A stretch of 64,000 nt of DNA from Rhexocercosporidium sp. MPI-PUGE-AT-0058 (taxonomy: Eukaryota > Ascomycota > Leotiomycetes > Helotiales). The DNA lies in assembly GCA_020746875.1 (NCBI GenBank), contig JAGTJL010000002.1, positions 2,728,001 through 2,792,000 on the forward strand, read 5' to 3'. A program made the translations under genes and the position numbers. Shown here piece after piece: positions 62,288-64,000 of the stretch. Below the pieces are notes generated by a model that had not been told where the DNA came from, made no database searches, and saw only the letters and a list, made by a program, of their open reading frames with translations. How positions within the stretch are numbered: the stretch's first letter is position 1; each line of letters opens with the position of its first letter.

Positions 62288-62399
62288 AGGTAGGTAGGTA
62301 GGTAGGTAGGTAGGTAGGTAGGTAGGTAGGTAGGTAGGTAGGTAGGTAGGTAGGTAGGTAGGTAGGTAGGTAGGTAGGTAGGTAGGGGTAGGTAGGTAG
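62288..62399. repeat. (TAGG)n tetranucleotide array
   Basis: About 27 TAGG/GGTA units, broken once by a GGGG near 62384. ACCT-containing complements flank it on both sides (62274-62287 and 62445-62456), so partial hairpins are possible. It does not match the usual TTAGGG telomere repeat. Confidence 0.92.
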
Positions 62400-63016
62400 T
62401 AGCTTAGTAGGTAGCTTACCCTTTACCCACCCTTACCCTATTCTTACCTACCTACCACAGACTCAGGAAGTGGGTGAGTGGGTGAGTGAGTGCCTTGAAG
62501 TGAATCGCGACCGCACGCTGGCTGGCTGGCTGGTGGCTGATGCTCGAGCTGGGTGGCCTGGGCTGGCTCGGCTAGCTGGGCTTGCTGGGCTTGCTTGAAC
62601 CGTAGGTGGACGAGGGACGGGGACGTCACTGTATGCCAGCCCAGCCAGCACTTACAAAAAGCCTTAGGTGTAGATGTGGATATGGTTGTGGATGTAGTTC
62701 TGGATATATTCCTTTTGCCATTCATTACTCTACCTACCCTAGCTCGGTCTGGCACGTACATACAGCAGCACACCAAGTGGAGTCAGTCAGTCAACAGCCA
62801 GCCAGACCCTTGCTGATCCCTGAAGACCTGCGCGCCAAGCTCTTCTTATCGATTACCTATCGATGGAGCGAGCTATTCTAATCGATAGCAAGAGAGGTGA
62901 GGAGGGGTAGAGGTACTGTACAGCAATTAATTAGTTACCGTTGTGAAAGATATGTGATATGACATGATATCAACATTAGCGCTGTGGAAATACTCGGGTC
63001 AGGTGCGGTTACATAC

Positions 63017-63040
63017 ACTGTACTGTACTGTACTGTACTG
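63017..63040. repeat. (ACTGT)n short array
   Basis: Four to five ACTGT/GTACT pentamers in gene-free DNA. Confidence 0.75.
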
Positions 63041-63126
63041 CATCTCTGAACCTCCGACAGGAACGGACAACACAGGCGATAATGGCGAAACACCTTGACT
63101 TCACATCCCCGCTCGGGTCTTGTTCT

Positions 63127-63199
63127 TGCATCTTCTTCTTCTTGCTCTTGCTCTTGCTCTTGCTTCTTCTTCCTACTCTTGCTTCTTCTTCTTGAAAGT
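63127..63199. repeat. CTT/GCTCTT-rich compound repeat
   Basis: CTT triplets interspersed with GCTCTT hexamers; pyrimidine-rich on the plus strand. Confidence 0.75.
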
Positions 63200-63305
63200 A
63201 ACTTCTTTTTCACTGCGCCAGCCGGGCTTTGGCCTACCGCCGATAAGCAGCCCACCGTCGCTAACCCCAGCCCCGCGGGCAATAACCGATGACCCTCTTA
63301 CCTCG

Positions 63306-63371
63306 CCTCTCCTCTCCTCTCCTCTCTGCTCCTCTCCTCTCTGCTCCTCTCTGCTCCTCTCTGCTCTACTC
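63306..63371. repeat. CTCTC/CTCTCTGCTC imperfect repeat
   Basis: Alternating CTCTC and CTCTCTGCTC units for about 65 bp. Confidence 0.75.
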
Positions 63372-64000
63372 TGCTGAACTGAACGGAACTGAGTCGGTCA
63401 TAACTATCCCTGAGCATGACGAGATAGATAATTAACAGGGGATCCGAGGAGTAGAACAAGAATTGACCTTGGCATCAACAGATTGAGCGGGACTTAGAAG
63501 ATCCACCACAGCTCCCTCAATAAGCAATGATCCATGATCCATCCTTTGGATGATCTTCACATGACTCGTCTGCCACAGCAACATTTGGGCTTAAGGTAGG
63601 AGGTACCTATTATTCCGTGTTGCTAGAAAGAGGCTGGGTAGAAGTGCCTGCATGCATGCGTGCATAGCAAGCAGGGCGACAGCAGGCCAGGGCGCATACC
63701 TACTTACTTACCTTGCCTTCCTACCCCAACGACCTCAAAAGTAACACTTCCAGCATCAGCCAGTACGAAGGCAAGGAATTTCGAGTGCACAGAGCCTCAA
63801 GAGTTGTTTGATGTGTGAGTGATTTATTGAGGATGAAGGAACCATGACTTTGCACTTACTCGTTATCAGGCACAAGCTGGAAGTCTCTTGGACTGCTCTC
63901 CTCAGGCTCATTCTCTCTCTCTTTCTGCCTGTCATCCCCATCTTATGAGATGATTCTTATCCCCTCAAGCTTAATCAGGATAAACCTTGCGACCCTTTCT

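Larger units (their letters stand above)
61506..64000. other. Repeat-rich gene-free region at window end
   Basis: No gene supported. The first 700 bp are purine-rich on the plus strand and may be the leader and promoter of the leftward RING gene. Beyond lie a long TAGG tetranucleotide array and several pyrimidine microsatellites. Open frames here have repeat-derived translations. Confidence 0.55.

Noticed and set aside
62288..62399. Telomere or subtelomere signal
   Set aside because: The unit is TAGG, not TTAGGG, and housekeeping genes lie close by, so a plain microsatellite is the better reading.

Overview
The window is nuclear DNA of a filamentous ascomycete (Pezizomycotina). Leotiomycetes is the likeliest class, but that is judged from overall protein resemblance only. 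The evidence is many short GT-AG introns of about 42-65 nt (one with a perfect TACTAAC branch site), full-length orthologues of Rax2, Lcl3, FlbC, Sdc1 and Fan1, a NACHT-type STAND protein, and UTRs crowded with microsatellites. No bacterial, viral, CRISPR, rRNA or tRNA signal was seen.

Layout. 0.5-5.9 kb: a ten-exon ankyrin-repeat protein ending in a CorA-like membrane domain (+). 6.5-9.4 kb: UTP12, SSU processome (-), divergent from 9.8-11.0 kb ARPC2/Arc35 (+). 11.1-12.2 kb: an 87-residue basic protein and a candidate small secreted protein (both -). 12.4-13.3 kb: LCL3 (+). 15.5-19.2 kb: RAX2, cell polarity (+). 19.2-28.3 kb: a 9 kb gene-poor stretch leading to flbC (28.3-29.5 kb, +), a C2H2 regulator of conidiation, followed by another 4.8 kb without a convincing gene. 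34.3-38.8 kb: SF3B1/Hsh155 (-), whose 793-nt intron holds a complete same-strand ORF with two C2H2-like fingers. 39.4-40.8 kb: OGG1 (-), divergent from 41.0-43.0 kb U2AF large subunit (+). 44.3-45.0 kb: RPS13 (+). 45.4-46.1 kb: SDC1/Dpy-30 (-), divergent from 46.3-48.9 kb FAN1-type nuclease (+). 49.3-54.9 kb: a nine-exon NACHT protein with a ZZ finger (-), divergent from 55.6-57.7 kb an AAA+ ATPase (+). 58.1 kb: a possible small membrane protein. 59.0-61.5 kb: a RING-finger protein (-). 61.5-64.0 kb: repeat-rich DNA without a gene.

Most genes are housekeeping: ribosome biogenesis, actin nucleation, splicing, base-excision and crosslink repair, and histone methylation. SF3B1 and U2AF65 are partners in 3' splice-site recognition (ULM-UHM contacts) and lie 2.2 kb apart. 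The best candidates for new biology are the zinc-finger gene nested in the SF3B1 intron and the divergent NACHT-ZZ / AAA+ pair at 49-58 kb, which resembles a fungal innate-immunity or nonself-recognition locus. That role is inference. All intron positions were set by hand from splice signals, reading frame and family similarity.
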